Source of the DNA: Streptomyces sindenensis
Lineage (GTDB): Bacteria; Actinomycetota; Actinomycetes; Streptomycetales; Streptomycetaceae
Assembly: GCF_014649035.1 (NCBI RefSeq)
Contig: NZ_BMSG01000009.1
Location: forward strand, 141,367 to 205,366
Direction: 5' to 3'
Length of the DNA: 64,000 nucleotides
A program made the translations under genes and the position numbers. Positions within the stretch are counted from its first letter, which is position 1, and each line of letters begins with the position of its first letter. Below the pieces are notes generated by a model. That model did no database searches. It had not been told where the DNA came from and saw only the letters and a program-made list of their open reading frames with translations. Positions 33,564-42,648 of this stretch are shown in pieces.

Positions 33564-36500
33564 CTACTTCTCCGTTACGCCTGCCGAGTCGAACGTCGCC
33601 ACCTCGTGCATCGCCCGTGCCGCGCTCTGCACGATCGGGAGTGCCAGCAGCGCGCCGGTGCCCTCGCCCAGGCGGAGGTCGAGGTCGACCAAGGGGCGCA
33701 GGCCCAGCTTGTTGAGCGCGGCGACGTGGCCGGGCTCCGCGCTGCGGTGGCCCGCGATGCAGGCGGCCAGTGCCTCGGGGGCGATGGCCCGGGCGACCAG
33801 GGCGGCCGCCCCCGCGCTCACGCCGTCGAGGATCACCGGCGTACGCAGGGAGGCGCCGCCCAGCAGGAAGCCCGCCATCGCCGCGTGTTCCAGGCCGCCC
33901 ACGGCCGCGAGCACGCCGATCGGGTCGGCCGGGTCCGGCTGGTGCAGGTCGAGGGCGCGGCGTACGACGTCGACCTTGCGGGCGTGCATCTCGTCGTTGA
34001 TGCCGGTCCCCCGGCCGGTCACCTCGGCGGCGTCGATCCCCGTGTAGACGCAGATCAGAGCGGCCGACGCCGTGGTGTTCGCGATGCCCATCTCGCCGGT
34101 GAGCAGCGCCTTGTTGCCCGCCGCCACCAGGTCCCTGGCCGTCTCGATGCCGACCTCGATCGCGGCCAGCACCTCTTCGCGGGTGAGCGCGGGGCCGGTC
34201 GTGAAGTCCGCCGTACCCGGGCGCACCTTGCGGGGCAGCAGACCGGGCGTCGCGGGCAGGTCCGTCGCCACGCCGACGTCCACGACACAGACCTCCGCGC
34301 CGACCTGGGCCGCGAAGGCGTTGCAGACGGCTCCGCCGCCGAGGAAGTTCGCCACCATCTGGGCGGTGACCTCCTGCGGCCAGGCGGTGACCCCCTGGGC
34401 GTGCACCCCGTGGTCACCGGCGAAGATCGCGACGGCCGCGGGCTCCGGGATCGGCGGCGGGCACATCCGGGAGAGCCCGGACAGCTGTGCGGAGATGATC
34501 TCCAGCATGCCGAGCGCCCCGGCGGGCTTCGTCATCCGCTTCTGGCGTTCCCACGCCTCGCCGAGCGCCTTGGCGTCCAGCGGGCGGATCGCGGAGATCG
34601 TCTCCTGGAGCAGGTCGTGCGGCTCGGCGCCGGGCAGCGCGCGACGGCCGTACGTCTCCTCGTGGACGACCCAGGACAGCGGGCGGCGCTTCGACCAGCC
34701 CGCCTGCAGCAGCTCGGGCTCCTCGGGGAACTCGTCGACGTAACCGACGCAGAGGTAGGCCACGACCTCCAGGTGCTCGGGCAGGCCCAGCGCACGGACC
34801 ATCTCGCGCTCGTCGAAGAAGCTGACCCAGCCGACGCCGAGGCCCTCGGCCCGGGCCGCCAGCCACAGGTTCTCCACGGCCAGCGCCGAGGAGTACGGGG
34901 CCATCTGCGGCTGCGTGTGACGGCCGAGGGTGTGGCGGCCGCCACGGGTCGGGTCGGCGGTCACGACGATGTTGACCGGGGTGTCGAGGATCGCCTCGAT
35001 CTTCAGTTCCTTGAACTGCTTCGCCCGGCCCTTGGGCAGCGACTTGGCGTAGGCGTCGCGCTGGCGCTGGGCCAGTTCGTGCATGGAGCGGCGGGTCTCC
35101 GCCGAGCGGATGACGACGAAGTCCCACGGCTGCGAGTGGCCGACGCTCGGCGCGGTGTGCGCCGCCTCCAGCACCCGGAGCAGAACCTCGTGCGGAATCG
35201 GGTCGCTGCGGAACCCGTTGCGGATGTCCCGGCGTTCGCGCATGACCCGCAGCACCGCTTCGCGCTCGGCGTCGTCGTAACCGGGAGCGGGCGGGGTGGC
35301 CGCCGGCTGCTCGGCGGACTCCACGGCCTCCAGCGGCTCCACCGACTCCTCGGGCGGCGCTGCCGCCACCGGCTGCTGTTCCGCCTCGGCATGCCGCGGT
35401 GACTCCTGGAACTGCCGCGCCGCCTCGGCCTGTGCCTCCTCGGCATGTGCCTGCGGCTGCGGCTGCTGCTCCGGAAGGAGCTCCGGCGTCTCGATGACCT
35501 CGGGGCCGGTACCGTCCTCGGCGTCGGGCGCGACCACGGGGGCCGCCTCGGGCTCGGTCACGGCCACCGGGGGCTCGACCACGGGGGCGGGAGCGGGGGC
35601 CGCTTCCTGCTCCGGCGCGTCGCCTCCGGCCGTTTCCTCGGCGACGGCCTCGGCGGGCGCGACCGGCTCTGCCGCGACCGGCTCGGCAGTGGCCAGCTCC
35701 GGCTCTTCCGCGGCCAGCTCCGGCTGTGCAGGCTCCGGCTGTACGGGCTCGGGGGTGGGCGGCACAGCCATCTGCTCGGGCTGTGCCACGGCAGGCTCCG
35801 GAGCCACGACCGCCTCCGGGCCTTCGGCCACCGCTGCGGCCGGCGTCGGCTCGACGGGCTGCTCCTGCTCGGGCTGTGCCACCTGCTCAGGCTGCACCGC
35901 GGGGTCGGGCTGTGCCACCGGCTCGACGACGGGCTGGGCCTCCACCGGAGCCTGGGGCTCCGGGGCGGCGGCCTCCATCGGGGCAGCCGGTGCTGCGGAT
36001 TCCGGGGTCACGGCGACGGCCTGCTGGGCCTCCACCGGCTCCACCGGCTCCACCGGCTCCGGCAGCTCCTGTGCGGTCACTTCGTCGGCCGGGAGCTGGA
36101 CGGGCGCTTCCACCGGTTCGGCCGGGGCCTGAGGCTGTGCCGCTTCGGGCTCCGGGACGAGGATCGGCCCGGCGGGGGGCATCGCCACCGCGACCGGCCC
36201 GGGAACGACCGTTTCTGCCGGAACGGCCTCCGGGGCCGGCTCGGGCTGCACACCGGCAGCGGGCTGCGCGGGCTGCACCGGCTGGGCCGGCTGGGCCGGC
36301 TGGTCCGGCTGGTCCGGCTGCACCGGTTGGTGCAGCTGCTCGGCCGGGGCCGCCGGGGCCGCCAGGGCGTCCTCGGGGGCTGACACGGGCGCCTGCTCCG
36401 GCTGCTGGACCGGCGGAGCCGTCTGAACCGGCTGCTCGGCCGGGACCGGCTGCTCCGCCACCGCCTCGGCCTGGTCGGCCTGCTCGGCCACCGCGGGCTC

Positions 36501-37364
36501 CGTCACCGCCTCGGCCTGCTCGGCCACCGCGGGCTCCGTCACCGGCTGTTCGGCCACGACAGCCTGCTCCGGCTCCGCGACGATCTGCTCCGGCTGCTGA
36601 ACCGGCTCGGCAGCGGGCTGCTCGGCGGCAGGCACCGGCTCCGCCACGGGCTGCTCCGGCTGGGCCGCTCCCCACGGGGCGCCGGCCTGCGGCGGGATCT
36701 CGCCGAGCTGCGGGCCCGGCAGGGCCGAGGGGTCCTCGGCCGGGATGTCCAAGTACTCGGGGCCGGTCGTCGGCGGGCCCGCGTGGCGTGCGGGGGCGGC
36801 GGTCCGCGTGGAACCGGCGGGGCCGCGGTCGGCCAGGGAGCGTACGACGCCGCCCTGTGTGCCGCCGCCGTACGACGGGGGGTCGGCGGCGGCCGGGCCC
36901 CGGTGCAGGGGGCGGCGCGCGGGGGCGGGGGCGGTGTGCGCGCCCACCGGTGCGGGGGCGGGCGCCGGGACGCGTACGCCGTTGAGGTCCACGGAGCCGG
37001 AGTCGCGGCCAACGGTCTCGTGCGTGCTGGGCGTCTCAGCGGCGGGGGCTGCCTGGACCTGCTGCGCGGACACCTGCGGCTGGGGCTGCACCGGACCGTG
37101 CTCGGCCACGGGCGGCACCGCCGGCTGCGCGAGGGGCTGGCCCTGCGCGAGGGCGGGGGCAGGGGCAGGGGCGGCCTGATGGTCGCTCCAGGCGCCCTGG
37201 GAGGTCGGCATCAGCAGGAGGTCGTCGTCCTCGGGAGTGTGCTCGGGAGTGTGCTCGGAGGGGTCGAGGAAGGTGTGCGCGTCCGGGGCGGGGACGCCCG
37301 GCTGCTCCACCATGCCTGCGTTCTCCGGCAGTCCCTCGCCCGGGATCTGGCCGGTGTCAGTCAT
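33564..37364 (-). CDS. cobT: BluB-CobT fusion with ~690-residue low-complexity N-terminus
   Basis: 1266 residues. Residues 1 to about 695 are a Pro/Glu/Ala/Gln/Val-rich disordered stretch built of short units such as 'VAEQP', 'QPEQ', 'EPVEPVE'. Residues ~696-910 are a BluB flavin nitroreductase ('RRDIRNGFRSDPIPHEVL', 'APSVGHSQPWDFVVIRS') that makes dimethylbenzimidazole from FMN. Residues ~925-1266 are CobT ('MTKPAGALGMLE', 'IFAGDHGVHAQGVTAWPQEVT', 'GMGIANTT'-type 'GEMGIANTTASAA', 'GRGTGIND'), which activates it with nicotinate mononucleotide. The lower-ligand steps of B12 assembly are thus on one chain. ATG with GAGGGG six bases upstream. Confidence 0.93.
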   Translation of the reverse strand: MTDTGQIPGEGLPENAGMVEQPGVPAPDAHTFLDPSEHTPEHTPEDDDLLLMPTSQGAWSDHQAAPAPAPALAQGQPLAQPAVPPVAEHGPVQPQPQVSAQQVQAAPAAETPSTHETVGRDSGSVDLNGVRVPAPAPAPVGAHTAPAPARRPLHRGPAAADPPSYGGGTQGGVVRSLADRGPAGSTRTAAPARHAGPPTTGPEYLDIPAEDPSALPGPQLGEIPPQAGAPWGAAQPEQPVAEPVPAAEQPAAEPVQQPEQIVAEPEQAVVAEQPVTEPAVAEQAEAVTEPAVAEQADQAEAVAEQPVPAEQPVQTAPPVQQPEQAPVSAPEDALAAPAAPAEQLHQPVQPDQPDQPAQPAQPVQPAQPAAGVQPEPAPEAVPAETVVPGPVAVAMPPAGPILVPEPEAAQPQAPAEPVEAPVQLPADEVTAQELPEPVEPVEPVEAQQAVAVTPESAAPAAPMEAAAPEPQAPVEAQPVVEPVAQPDPAVQPEQVAQPEQEQPVEPTPAAAVAEGPEAVVAPEPAVAQPEQMAVPPTPEPVQPEPAQPELAAEEPELATAEPVAAEPVAPAEAVAEETAGGDAPEQEAAPAPAPVVEPPVAVTEPEAAPVVAPDAEDGTGPEVIETPELLPEQQPQPQAHAEEAQAEAARQFQESPRHAEAEQQPVAAAPPEESVEPLEAVESAEQPAATPPAPGYDDAEREAVLRVMRERRDIRNGFRSDPIPHEVLLRVLEAAHTAPSVGHSQPWDFVVIRSAETRRSMHELAQRQRDAYAKSLPKGRAKQFKELKIEAILDTPVNIVVTADPTRGGRHTLGRHTQPQMAPYSSALAVENLWLAARAEGLGVGWVSFFDEREMVRALGLPEHLEVVAYLCVGYVDEFPEEPELLQAGWSKRRPLSWVVHEETYGRRALPGAEPHDLLQETISAIRPLDAKALGEAWERQKRMTKPAGALGMLEIISAQLSGLSRMCPPPIPEPAAVAIFAGDHGVHAQGVTAWPQEVTAQMVANFLGGGAVCNAFAAQVGAEVCVVDVGVATDLPATPGLLPRKVRPGTADFTTGPALTREEVLAAIEVGIETARDLVAAGNKALLTGEMGIANTTASAALICVYTGIDAAEVTGRGTGINDEMHARKVDVVRRALDLHQPDPADPIGVLAAVGGLEHAAMAGFLLGGASLRTPVILDGVSAGAAALVARAIAPEALAACIAGHRSAEPGHVAALNKLGLRPLVDLDLRLGEGTGALLALPIVQSAARAMHEVATFDSAGVTEK

Positions 37365-37696
37365 GCGTACCCCTCGCCCATCGTCAGTGCTCCTTCGGCC
37401 CTTCGCCCGGGACGCCGAACCACGGCACGCCGGTGCTCGTCATCAAGAACGAGCGGGCTCGCCGCGCGGCACGAAACGCCCGCGGGCTTCCTATTCTCGC
37501 GGCCGATCGCCGCCGCGACAGGCAGTTCTGCCACGGCTCACTGTGGACTGCGCCACGTTGCGCGTCCCCCGGGTTGTGCCGTACCACAGGGCGGACCAAA
37601 ACAGTCCACTTTTCCGGACATTGACGAACGAAACGACGAACGCCCGGGCGCGGTACAACAATCGGCCAGCCTACCTCGCGTACCGGGCGTAACGGA
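37365..37696. other. cobL-cobT intergenic region, no gene or B12 riboswitch found
   Basis: 332 bp between the cobL stop and the cobT start. I looked on the minus strand for the B12-box and the conserved cobalamin-riboswitch core and did not find them. An 8-bp ACGCCCGG/CCGGGCGT repeat at 37641-37692 with a long loop might terminate cobL. G+C falls slightly here, with AT-richer patches such as ACCAAAACAGTCC near 37598. Confidence 0.45.
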
Positions 37697-38935
37697 TCAG
37701 GGGGCGAGGTCCGAACGCCCCGCGGAGAGAAGGAACACGACGGACCTCTCCCGCTCGGTCCACACCTCGGTGTCCAGGTCGACGGACTGGAGCAGCGAGC
37801 ATTCGACGGTGTAGCCGTTGCCGGTGAGGGCCGCGCCGAGCGCCTCGGCCTCGTCCCGGTTGGAGGCGTGCGTGACGATGCGTTCCGGCCGCCGGTCCAC
37901 GACGGCCCGGACCACCGGGGCTCCCCCGCCGCCGATCCGTACGACGTCGGGTTCGGGCAGCCGTTCCAGGACGTGCGGGGCGCTGCCGCGGACGACCTGG
38001 ACGGGGACGCCGAAGGCGCGGGCGGCGGCCTCGGTGCGGGCGCAGGCGGCCGGGTCGGCGTCCACGGCGAGGACCGCCGCGCCGAAGCGGGCCGCCTCGA
38101 CGGCGAGGGCGCCACTGCCGGAGCCGATGTCCCAGAGCAGGTCGCCGGTGCGGGGGCCGAGGCGGGCGAGCTGCGCGGCGCGCAGTCCGGGGAACTCGCC
38201 CTCGCCGGACTCCTGCATGCGTTCGGCCCCGGCGGCCCGGTAGGCGCGGGCGGGCAGGGCCCAGCCGCGTATGCCCTGGGGGTAGGCGGGTTGGCGGCCG
38301 GCGATCCAGGCGCCCGCCGCGGTGGTCTCGGGGCCACTGCCGATGACGATCACGACGTTGGGGTCGCGCCAGGCGTGGTCGGCCGCCTTGTCGGAGGTGA
38401 GGACGGTGACGCGTTCGCGGTCGGTGCCCAGCTCCTCGCAGATGACGAAGGTGCGGTGGATCCCGTCGAGCAGGAGGGCCAGTTCGGCGGGGCCGGCGCC
38501 CGGTGAGGTGAGGACGGCGACCTTGTGGTGGGCGCGGCAGACGTTGACCGCGCGGCGCAGGGTGCGGGGGTGGGCGACGACGATCTGGGCGTCGTCCCAC
38601 GGCATACCGGCCCGGGCGAAGGCGGTGGCCACGGAGGAGACGGCGGGGACGACCTCGACCTCCAGGCCGTGTTCGCGGGCGCGCAGGGTGCGGACGACGC
38701 CGAAGAAACCGGGGTCGCCGTCGGCCAGGACCACGGCGCTGCCGCGGTGTCCGGCGATCCTGCGGGCGGCGAGGTCGACGCTGCCGAGTCTGATGCGTTC
38801 GGCGTTCGGGGGCACTTCCGGCAGGGCGAGGTGGTGGGCGGCGCCGGCGACGAGCGTGGCGGCCGAGAGCGCGGCCGTGGCCGCTCCGGGCAGTGGCGAG
38901 CCGTCCCAGCCGATCACCGTGACCCGGTCGGCCAT
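37697..38935 (-). CDS. cobL: Precorrin-6Y C5,15-methyltransferase (CbiE-CbiT fusion)
   Basis: 412 residues in two parts. The N-terminal CbiE-like tetrapyrrole methylase (about 1-205) has 'LADGDPGFFGVVRTL' and 'VPAVSSVATAFARAGMPWDDA'. The C-terminal CbiT-like Rossmann methylase (about 215-412) carries 'DLLWDIGSGSGALAVEAARFG' and 'RIGGGGAP'. Together they methylate C5 and C15 and decarboxylate the ring C acetate of precorrin-6B. ATG with AGGAG about nine bases upstream. A tract of short tandem repeats lies just before the gene (38970-39105). Confidence 0.93.
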   Translation of the reverse strand: MADRVTVIGWDGSPLPGAATAALSAATLVAGAAHHLALPEVPPNAERIRLGSVDLAARRIAGHRGSAVVLADGDPGFFGVVRTLRAREHGLEVEVVPAVSSVATAFARAGMPWDDAQIVVAHPRTLRRAVNVCRAHHKVAVLTSPGAGPAELALLLDGIHRTFVICEELGTDRERVTVLTSDKAADHAWRDPNVVIVIGSGPETTAAGAWIAGRQPAYPQGIRGWALPARAYRAAGAERMQESGEGEFPGLRAAQLARLGPRTGDLLWDIGSGSGALAVEAARFGAAVLAVDADPAACARTEAAARAFGVPVQVVRGSAPHVLERLPEPDVVRIGGGGAPVVRAVVDRRPERIVTHASNRDEAEALGAALTGNGYTVECSLLQSVDLDTEVWTERERSVVFLLSAGRSDLAP

Positions 38936-38974
38936 CGTCGTCTGTCTCCTGAGGTGTCGGAGGGGTGGGGCGTT

Positions 38975-39105
38975 CACCCGTGCGGTGCGGGGTGTTCCCT
39001 GCGGTGCGGGGGTGTTCCCCGGTGGGTGCGGGGTGTTCCCCGGCAGGTGCTGGATGCTCCCCTGCGGTGCGGGATGTTTCCCGTGCGGTGCCGGGCAGGG
39101 GTGAG
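38975..39105. repeat. ~21-bp tandem repeats upstream of cobL
   Basis: Five to six imperfect copies of a 20-22 bp unit, GGTGCGGGGTGTTCCCCG-like on the plus strand. Several contain the near-palindrome GGGGTGTTCCCC. The tract is 40-170 bp upstream of the cobL start, in the likely promoter/leader region. Non-coding as far as I can see. Confidence 0.8.
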
Positions 39106-39158
39106 AGTACCTGGTCCGGACCTTGGGCCCGCGGGTGGCCCCGGGGCGGCCCTGGACT

Positions 39159-39806
39159 CTACTTCCAGTCGTTGTACGTGCCGTAGCCGCCGGCGTCCGC
39201 GAGCTGTTCGGCGACCCCTTCGAGGTCCTCGGGGAGGAGTCCCCAGACGATCAGGTCGGTGCGGATGTCGGTCCAGCCGCCGTCGGTGCCGTTCTCGGTG
39301 CGGGTGCGGGCGATACGGGCGTTGCGCAGGACGCCCTCGCTGATGCAGCCGAGCTTCTGGGCGACCTGCTGGGAGGCGGTGTTGTCGGCGGGGGTGCGCA
39401 GCTCGATGCGTTCGAAGCCCTGGTCGCGGAAGAGCCATTCGGCTATGGCGAGCACGGATTCGGTGGCGTACCCCTCGCCGCGGGCCCAGGGGGCCGTGAT
39501 GTAGCGGACCTCCGTGGAGCGGGTGCGCCAGTCGGTGTTGAGGAGGCGGACGCTGCCGACGAGCCGCTGGGTGAGGAACTCGGTGACGGCGAGGGCGATG
39601 CCCTGGCCGCCGGTGCGTTCGGCGGGGGCGATTCTGCGGACCCAGCGTTCGGCGTCGACCTGGGTGTACGGGTTCGGTCCGTCCATCCACGCGACGACCG
39701 CCTCGTCGTTCATCATCTCGATGTACGCGGGGATGTCGGCCATCTCGAAGGGGCGCATCACCAACCTGTCCGTGCTGATGGAGATGGACGGAAAGGTGGT
39801 AGTCAT
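39159..39806 (-). CDS. GNAT N-acetyltransferase (RimJ/RimL type)
   Basis: 215 residues with the Acetyltransf_3 layout: 'STDRLVMRPFEMADIPAYIEMMND', 'VGSVRLLNTDWRTRSTEVRYITAPWARGEGYATESV' (acetyl-CoA loop with RGEGYA) and 'IELRTPADNTASQQVAQKLG' with 'EGVLRNAR'. This group acetylates protein N-termini or small amines; the substrate is not evident. ATG start with GGAG seven bases upstream, inside an open frame that reaches 39884. Confidence 0.92.
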   Translation of the reverse strand: MTTTFPSISISTDRLVMRPFEMADIPAYIEMMNDEAVVAWMDGPNPYTQVDAERWVRRIAPAERTGGQGIALAVTEFLTQRLVGSVRLLNTDWRTRSTEVRYITAPWARGEGYATESVLAIAEWLFRDQGFERIELRTPADNTASQQVAQKLGCISEGVLRNARIARTRTENGTDGGWTDIRTDLIVWGLLPEDLEGVAEQLADAGGYGTYNDWK

Positions 39807-39884
39807 GCGCAGCTCCATGCCGAGGACCGGGTAAAAGCACAGCATGCAGCATCGGGTCCGCCTTGCGCATGGGCGGGTCGGCAC

Positions 39885-39928
39885 GACGGAGCCCCGCGCC
39901 TCCGGGGAGGGAGGGGCGGGGCTCCGTC
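39885..39928 (-). terminator. metQ terminator
   Basis: 13-bp stem (GACGGAGCCCCGC and complement) with an 18-nt loop, 20 bp beyond the metQ stop codon on the minus strand. Confidence 0.7.
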
Positions 39929-39947
39929 GGCAAGTGCCGGGCAGGCG

Positions 39948-40814
39948 TCAGGACTTGGCGGGGGCGCCGAAGGCCGGGACGATCGAGCCCTGGTAGGTGT
40001 CCTCGATGAACTTCTTGACCTCGTCGGAGTTGAGGAGCTTCGCGAGCTTCTCGACGCGCGGGTCCTTCTCGTTGCCGTCCTTGACCGCCAGGAAGTTGGC
40101 GTACGGGTTGCCCTCGGCCTTCTCCAGGGCGATGGAGTCCTTGCCGGGCTCCAGCTCGGCCTCGATGGCGTAGTTGCCGTTGATGACGGCGGCGTCCACG
40201 TCGTTCAGGGCGCGGGGCACGGTGGCGGCCTCCAGCTCCTTGAACTCCAGGCCCTTCTTGTCGATGATGTCGCTCAGCTTGGCGCTGGTGCCGACGCCGT
40301 CCTTGAGGGTGATGAGGCCGTTCTCGGCGAGCAGCTGGAGTGCGCGGCCGCCGTTGGTGGTGTCGTTGGGGACGGCTATGGTCTGGCCGGCCTTGATGTC
40401 CTTGAGGTCCTTGACCTTGTTGGAGTAGAGGCCGAGCGGCTCCAGGTGGACGTCGACCACCGGGACGATGGTGGTCTTCTGCTTGGCGTTGAAGTCGTCC
40501 AGGTAGGGCTTGTGCTGGAAGAAGTTGGCGTCGACCTGGCCGTTCTGGGTGGCGGTGTTCGGCAGGACGTAGTCCGTGAACTCCTTGACCTCCAGCTTGA
40601 GGCCTTCCTGGTCCGCCAGGTTCTTCTTGACGAAGTTCAGGATGTCGGCGTGGGGCGTCGGGGACGCGGCGACGACGAGGGCCTTGGAGGTGTCGGCGTT
40701 CGCGCCGGTCCCGCTCTTGGACGCCGGGTCGGAGGACGTACCGCAGGCGCTGAGGCCGATGGCGAGGGCGGCGGTGGCGGCGGCAGCCGCGGTGATCTTG
40801 ATGTTCTTGCGCAC
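39948..40814 (-). CDS. metQ: Methionine ABC transporter substrate-binding lipoprotein MetQ
   Basis: 288 residues: signal peptide ending in the lipobox 'LSAC' (Cys24), then the NlpA/MetQ domain with 'VAASPTPHADILNFVKKNL', 'VKEFTDYVLPNTATQNGQVDANFFQHKPYL' and 'AVPNDTTNGGRALQLLAENGLI'. Exported and lipid-anchored, it would deliver D/L-methionine to MetNI. GTG start; 87 bp after metI, so the genes are co-transcribed as metN-metI-metQ. Confidence 0.96.
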   Translation of the reverse strand: MRKNIKITAAAAATAALAIGLSACGTSSDPASKSGTGANADTSKALVVAASPTPHADILNFVKKNLADQEGLKLEVKEFTDYVLPNTATQNGQVDANFFQHKPYLDDFNAKQKTTIVPVVDVHLEPLGLYSNKVKDLKDIKAGQTIAVPNDTTNGGRALQLLAENGLITLKDGVGTSAKLSDIIDKKGLEFKELEAATVPRALNDVDAAVINGNYAIEAELEPGKDSIALEKAEGNPYANFLAVKDGNEKDPRVEKLAKLLNSDEVKKFIEDTYQGSIVPAFGAPAKS

Positions 40815-40900
40815 GAAAAGTGCCTCTTTCTTACTGGTGGTGCGCCCGGACAAGGAGTTCGGGCTCGGTGGGGACGGAAAGTTCTGGGGGCGGGCCGGCC

Positions 40901-41572
40901 TCAGGAGGCGGTGCGGCCGCGGCGGGCCAGCAGCCGGACGGTGAGGTCGCCGATCAGCTGGATCACGGTGACGATGACGATCAGCAGCGCGACGGTGATC
41001 AGCATGAACTGGTTGTCGAAGCGCTGGAATCCGTAGGTGACGGCCTTGGAGCCGAGCCCTTCGCCGCCGACCGCACCGGCCATCGCGGAGTAGCCGATGA
41101 GCACGATGAGGGTGGTGGTGACGCCCGAGACGAGCGAGGGCAGGGCCTGTGGGAGGAGCACCTTGCGGACGATCGTGGGGATGGAGCCGCCCATCGACTG
41201 GACCGCTTCGACGAGCCCGTGGTCGACCTCGCGGATCGCCGTCTCGACGAGCCGGGCGAAGAACGGGATGGCGCCGACGGCGAGCGGCACGATCATCGCG
41301 GTGGGGCCGATGAAGGTGCCGACGACCCAGGTGGTGAAGGGGATCAGGGCGATCAGCAGGATGATGAAGGGCAGCGAGCGGCCGATGTTCACGATCACGC
41401 CGATGACCTTGTTCACCACGGTGTTCTGGAGCAGTCCGCCCTTGTCGGTGAGGACCAGCAGTACACCGAGCGGCAGTCCGCCGACGACGGTGACCAGGGC
41501 GGACCACAGCACCATGTAGAGGGTGTCGTAGGTGCCCTGGGTCAGCAGGGGCTGCATCTCGGACCAGGTCAC
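40901..41572 (-). CDS. metI: Methionine ABC transporter permease MetI
   Basis: 223-residue permease with five hydrophobic helices. The EAA coupling loop is in 'EAVQSMGGSIPTIVRKVLLPQALPSLVSG', plus 'FIILLIALIPFTTWVVGTFIGP' and 'GYSAMAGAVGGEGLGSKAVTYGFQRF', all typical of MetI. GTG start overlaps the metN stop by 4 nt (GTGA). Inner-membrane partner of MetN and MetQ. Confidence 0.96.
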   Translation of the reverse strand: MTWSEMQPLLTQGTYDTLYMVLWSALVTVVGGLPLGVLLVLTDKGGLLQNTVVNKVIGVIVNIGRSLPFIILLIALIPFTTWVVGTFIGPTAMIVPLAVGAIPFFARLVETAIREVDHGLVEAVQSMGGSIPTIVRKVLLPQALPSLVSGVTTTLIVLIGYSAMAGAVGGEGLGSKAVTYGFQRFDNQFMLITVALLIVIVTVIQLIGDLTVRLLARRGRTAS

Positions 41573-42648
41573 TTGACGACCTCCTTGGTGATCGCGGCGG
41601 GCGTCTGCTCCGGTACGAGGGGGGCGGCGGCGGTCGCGGCGCTCCCGCCGTCGACGACCTCGGCCTGGAGGCCCTGCTCACGGAGGAAACCGATGGGGAC
41701 GACGTTCTCCTCGAACCGGCCGGGCAGTTCGATGCGCATCCGGCCGATCTGCTTGCCGCCGACGGTGTCCATCGCGGCGCCGAGGATCGAGATGTCGATG
41801 TTGTACGTCCGCGAGAGCTGGGAGATGACCGGCTGGGAGGCCGACTCCCCGTGGAAGGTGACGTCGACGACCGTGCGGTCCGGGCCGGAGGCGGTCCCGC
41901 CGACCGGGAACAGCTCGTCGGCCAGTTCGGAGCCGGGGGTGGCGAGGAGTTCGCCGACGGTCCCGGACTCGACGATCCGGCCGCGCCGCATGAGCGCGGC
42001 GGAGTCGCAGATGGTCTTCACCACGTCCATCTCGTGGGTGATGAGCAGGACGGTGAGGCCGAGCTGCTGGTTGAGGTCGCGCAGCAACTGGAGGATGGAG
42101 CGGGTGGTCTCGGGGTCGAGCGCGGAGGTCGCCTCGTCGGAGAGCAGCACCTGGGGGTCGCCCGCGAGGGCGCGGGCTATGCCCACGCGCTGCTTCTGGC
42201 CGCCGGAGAGCTGGCCGGGGTAGGACTTCGCCTTGTCGGCGAGACCGACCAGGTCCAGCAGCTCCCTGGCCTTGCGGGTGCGCGCCTGGCCGGAGACGCC
42301 GAGGATCTCCAGGGGCAGTTCGATGTTGTCCAGGACGGTGCGGGAGTCCAGCAGGTTGAAGTGCTGGAAGACCATGCCGATGCGGGTGCGCGCCCGGCGC
42401 AGCTCGGCGCTCGCCCGCCGGCCGCGGCCGGCGAGGGCGGTGAGGTCCTGGCCGGCCACCGTGACGGTGCCGGAGGTGGGGCGTTCCAGGAGGTTGACGC
42501 AGCGGATGAGGGAGGACTTGCCGGCGCCGCTCTGTCCGATGACGCCGTACACCTCGCCTTCGCGGACGTGCAGGTCGACGCCGTCGAGTGCGGTGACCTC
42601 ACGGTCGCGCGACTGGTAGACCTTCGTGAGGCCCGTCGTGGTGATCAC
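41569..42648 (-). CDS. metN: Methionine ABC transporter ATP-binding protein MetN
   Basis: 359-residue ATPase with Walker A 'GQSGAGKS' (38-45), ABC signature 'LSGGQKQRVGIARAL', Walker B 'VLLSDEATSALDPE' and H-loop 'LLITHEMDVV'. A C-terminal NIL/ACT-like domain (about 260-345, 'ILGAAMDTVGGKQIGRMRIELPG') in this family binds methionine and shuts transport down when it is plentiful. GTG start; first gene of metNIQ. I found no SAM riboswitch upstream, but there is a perfect palindrome at 42990. Confidence 0.96.
   Translation of the reverse strand: MITTTGLTKVYQSRDREVTALDGVDLHVREGEVYGVIGQSGAGKSSLIRCVNLLERPTSGTVTVAGQDLTALAGRGRRASAELRRARTRIGMVFQHFNLLDSRTVLDNIELPLEILGVSGQARTRKARELLDLVGLADKAKSYPGQLSGGQKQRVGIARALAGDPQVLLSDEATSALDPETTRSILQLLRDLNQQLGLTVLLITHEMDVVKTICDSAALMRRGRIVESGTVGELLATPGSELADELFPVGGTASGPDRTVVDVTFHGESASQPVISQLSRTYNIDISILGAAMDTVGGKQIGRMRIELPGRFEENVVPIGFLREQGLQAEVVDGGSAATAAAPLVPEQTPAAITKEVVK

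Noticed and set aside
37433..37624. 63-residue ORF in the cobL-cobT gap
   Set aside because: No ribosome site, no recognisable domain and mixed codon use.
37365..37696. Cobalamin riboswitch before cobT
   Set aside because: I could not find the B12-box or the conserved core on the minus strand; a covariance search would settle it.
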